Positions 5,668 through 6,862 of a stretch of DNA of 6,862 bases are shown here, piece after piece. A model generated the notes under the pieces. It saw only the letters and a program-made list of their open reading frames with translations. It did no database searches and was not told the origin of the DNA. Both the position numbers and the translations under genes were made by a program. Every line of letters starts with the position of its first letter. Positions within the stretch are counted from its first letter, which is position 1. Location: the NCBI GenBank assembly GCA_031266495.1, contig JAISAX010000606.1, positions 1-6,862 of the forward strand, in the 5' to 3' direction. The DNA comes from Opitutaceae bacterium. Lineage in GTDB: Bacteria; Verrucomicrobiota; Verrucomicrobiae; Opitutales; Opitutaceae.

Positions 5668-5694
5668 ACGTACAAACCTGCCCTGTACGTACAA
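5667..5694 (-). promoter_or_regulatory. Paired 9-bp boxes at the antitoxin start (candidate autoregulation operator)
   Basis: TACGTACAA occurs at 5667-5675 and again at 5686-5694, 19 bases apart from start to start, which is close to two helical turns. Each contains the palindrome TACGTA (or GTAC), so the pair reads as both a direct and an inverted repeat. The first box touches the antitoxin ATG. Two identical boxes on one DNA face just upstream of a ribbon-helix-helix antitoxin suit cooperative self-repression. A TATGAT lies further upstream on the - strand (5712-5717) and a TTGACC at 5697-5702, but they do not form one well-spaced promoter. Confidence 0.5.
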
Positions 5695-5720
5695 CGGGTC
5701 AAGGCGCGGAAATCATACGT

Positions 5721-5736
5721 GATGACCCGATGACCC
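5721..5736. repeat. 8-bp tandem duplication upstream of the toxin-antitoxin pair
   Basis: GATGACCC is repeated back to back (5721-5728, 5729-5736), and GGGTCAT, the inverse of ATGACCC, returns at 5753-5759. ACGGTTGC is also present twice (5742-5749, 5767-5774). These small repeats crowd the junction between the toxin-antitoxin promoter region and the truncated phosphatase, and may mark the rearrangement point or be extra regulator sites. Confidence 0.35.
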
Positions 5737-5739
5737 GTG

Positions 5740-5844
5740 CTACGGTTGCGGAGGGTCATGCCGCAGACGGTTGCCGTGCTCGGCGGCGGTGATGGTGTTG
5801 TTCGGATAATCGGGATCGGCGTGACGGATGATGAAGAGCCTCAT
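5740..5844 (-). pseudogene. 5' stump of a histidine phosphatase (phosphoglycerate mutase-like) gene
   Basis: Reading on the - strand from the ATG at 5842-5844, the frame gives MRLFIIRHADPDYPNNTITA and then ends after 34 codons. The opening matches the first strand and catalytic motif of the histidine phosphatase superfamily: L-F-I-I-R-H-A with the phospho-accepting His8, followed by the PDY-NNTIT stretch typical of many members. Family proteins run to about 200 residues, with a second catalytic His near residue 150-170; none of this is present, and similarity fades after about codon 21 (near 5780). No continuation was found on the - strand between 5740 and 4904. It begins 68 bases after the recJ stop, so it was probably the next gene of that operon. 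It is inferred to have been cut by the rearrangement that placed the toxin-antitoxin block here. Confidence 0.7.
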
Positions 5845-5862
5845 GAGGACGCACAGCGTGGA

Positions 5863-5899
5863 GGCGGGAAGGGCGGGATGGCAAATCCGCCCTCCCGCC
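5863..5899 (-). terminator. GC-rich hairpin after recJ (weak terminator candidate)
   Basis: GGCGGGA-A-GGGCGG (5863-5876) pairs with CCGCCCTCCCGCC (5887-5899), with a single bulged base, just past the recJ stop on the - strand. No T run follows, so intrinsic termination is doubtful. It may be an mRNA stability hairpin or a small intergenic repeat. Confidence 0.35.
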
Positions 5900-5912
5900 C
5901 GTCCGCCGCGCC

Positions 5913-6862
5913 TCACATCGGCTCGGCCTTGCGCCAGTCCACGAGTTCGAGCTGGAGCAGCTTGCGATCGTGAAAATGGTTCCACGCCAGGCGCACAGCG
6001 AGGTCGATGGGCTCGCCGGTCGGCGGCAGGTTGTGCGCCAGCTTCCAGGCCACGCCGAAGAGGCGCCGGCCGCGGCCGTCCTCGAAGTGGAATCGGTAGT
6101 GCAGCAGCTTGAACACGTCCGGACGATGCGTGAGCACCACGCCGCGCACGCCGAACACCGGCTCCGGATTGGCCTGGCCGAAGGGGTGCAGTTTTTCGAG
6201 CTCGTCCATGAACGTCTCGCGCACTTGCTCGGGCGTGAGCCAGGCGGAGATGTTGAGTTTTTGTTCGGTCAGCGCGCCGCCGACCTGCCGGAGGATGGCT
6301 TCGGCAAACTGCGCGCGGAATGCCGGCAGGCGGGTCTTGTCGAGCGCCACGCCCACCGCCATCGGGTGGCCGCCCCAGCTGGCGAGGTGTTCGGCGCAGA
6401 CGCCGAGCGCATCGACGAGGTTGACGCTGTCGATGCTGCGGCCGGAGCCTTTGGCGAGTTCGCCTTCGCTGCCGAGCACGACGCACGGGCGGTTGTATTT
6501 GCGCGTCACCCGGCCGGCCACGATGCCGACAACGCCGGGGTGCCAGCTTTCGCCAAAGAGCACGATGCCCGGCGAATCGAGAAAAAGGGTCTCGATCATC
6601 TGTTCGGCTTCTTCGGTGATCCGGCGTTCGATGTCCTGGCGTTCGCGATTGAAGGCGTCGAGCTGGCGCGCCGTCTCCTCGCAAAAGGCCACGTCCTCGC
6701 TGAGCAGGAGTTCGACGGATAGCGAGGCGTCGGCGAGGCGGCCGCTGGCGTTGATCCGGGGGCCGAGGCGGAAGGAGATGTCCACCGGCATGAGCGCCTG
6801 CCCGGAGCGGACGCCGGCGACTTCCATGAGCGCGCGGACGCCGGGGCGCGTCGTCTCCTGGA
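5913..6862 (-). CDS. recJ: Single-stranded-DNA-specific exonuclease RecJ, C-terminal 315 residues (runs off the window)
   Basis: RecJ degrades single-stranded DNA 5' to 3' in recombination and mismatch/base-excision repair. The reading frame is open through the window end (QETTRPGVRALMEVAG), so the N-terminal DHH catalytic domain lies outside; the usual length is about 560-580 residues. Seen, numbered from the first complete codon: GPRINASGR (33-41), the family's R-I-N-A-x-G-R motif closing the DHH half; GESWHPGVVGIVAGR (103-117), KGSGRS (137-142) and SWGGHPMAVG (161-170), the DHHA1 domain that holds the DNA; and LHPFGQANPEPVFGVRG (224-240), opening the C-terminal OB-fold domain, which ends at LQLELVDWRK. 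All expected C-terminal motifs are intact. The internal ATG at 6825-6827 is not the start. A truncated phosphatase gene follows after 68 bases. Confidence 0.95.
   Translation of the reverse strand, partial: QETTRPGVRALMEVAGVRSGQALMPVDISFRLGPRINASGRLADASLSVELLLSEDVAFCEETARQLDAFNRERQDIERRITEEAEQMIETLFLDSPGIVLFGESWHPGVVGIVAGRVTRKYNRPCVVLGSEGELAKGSGRSIDSVNLVDALGVCAEHLASWGGHPMAVGVALDKTRLPAFRAQFAEAILRQVGGALTEQKLNISAWLTPEQVRETFMDELEKLHPFGQANPEPVFGVRGVVLTHRPDVFKLLHYRFHFEDGRGRRLFGVAWKLAHNLPPTGEPIDLAVRLAWNHFHDRKLLQLELVDWRKAEPM

Noticed and set aside
5845..6684. Upper part of a - strand frame that ends in the phosphatase stump
   Set aside because: This stretch is an Arg-rich shadow in another frame of recJ. 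Only the last 34 codons, from the ATG at 5844, resemble a real protein.
5970..6722. 250-codon + strand frame over recJ
   Set aside because: Antisense to the well-supported RecJ motifs. Composition-driven open frame.

Overview
The window looks like GC-rich chromosomal DNA from a Verrucomicrobiota-type bacterium, possibly Opitutales/Opitutaceae. This is an inference from general gene style: a paired TIM-barrel sugar isomerase and Gfo/Idh/MocA dehydrogenase, start codons without clear Shine-Dalgarno sequences, and spacers full of palindromes. No taxonomic marker gene is present, so the assignment is tentative.

Left part (1-2190, + strand): a probable two-gene carbohydrate operon. It encodes a sugar phosphate isomerase/epimerase (133-870) and a Gfo/Idh/MocA NAD(P)-dependent oxidoreductase (1008-2108). 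They are separated by an unusual AT-rich low-complexity spacer and followed by a hairpin terminator (2155-2188). Such pairs typically oxidise and isomerise sugars, inositols or sugar acids; the substrate cannot be read from sequence.

Middle (2190-5014): an accessory-looking block. It opens with a non-coding MITE-like element (about 2198-2312) with perfect 21-bp terminal inverted repeats, flanked by a 9-bp direct repeat and enclosing a second perfect palindrome. Next is a 705-residue membrane acyltransferase with a C-terminal SGNH domain (2447-4564, - strand), lower in GC than its surroundings and carrying a 15-bp tandem repeat in its linker. Upstream of it are about 450 bases without a gene. 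These hold a 16-bp-arm palindrome and a 140-base palindrome with 44-base arms matching at 43 of 44 positions.

Right part (5015-6862, - strand): a type II toxin-antitoxin pair, with the antitoxin (5419-5667) overlapping the PIN-domain toxin (5015-5422) by 4 bases. Two copies of a 9-bp box sit at the antitoxin start. Immediately upstream is a 34-codon stump of a histidine phosphatase gene (5740-5844), then the C-terminal half of recJ (5913 to the window end). The simplest reading is that recJ was once followed by an intact phosphatase gene, and that the toxin-antitoxin/palindrome/acyltransferase block arrived by a rearrangement that removed most of it.

I see no RNA gene, CRISPR array or complete insertion sequence, and no clearly new multi-gene system. 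The most interesting signals are the non-coding elements and the phosphatase/toxin-antitoxin junction.
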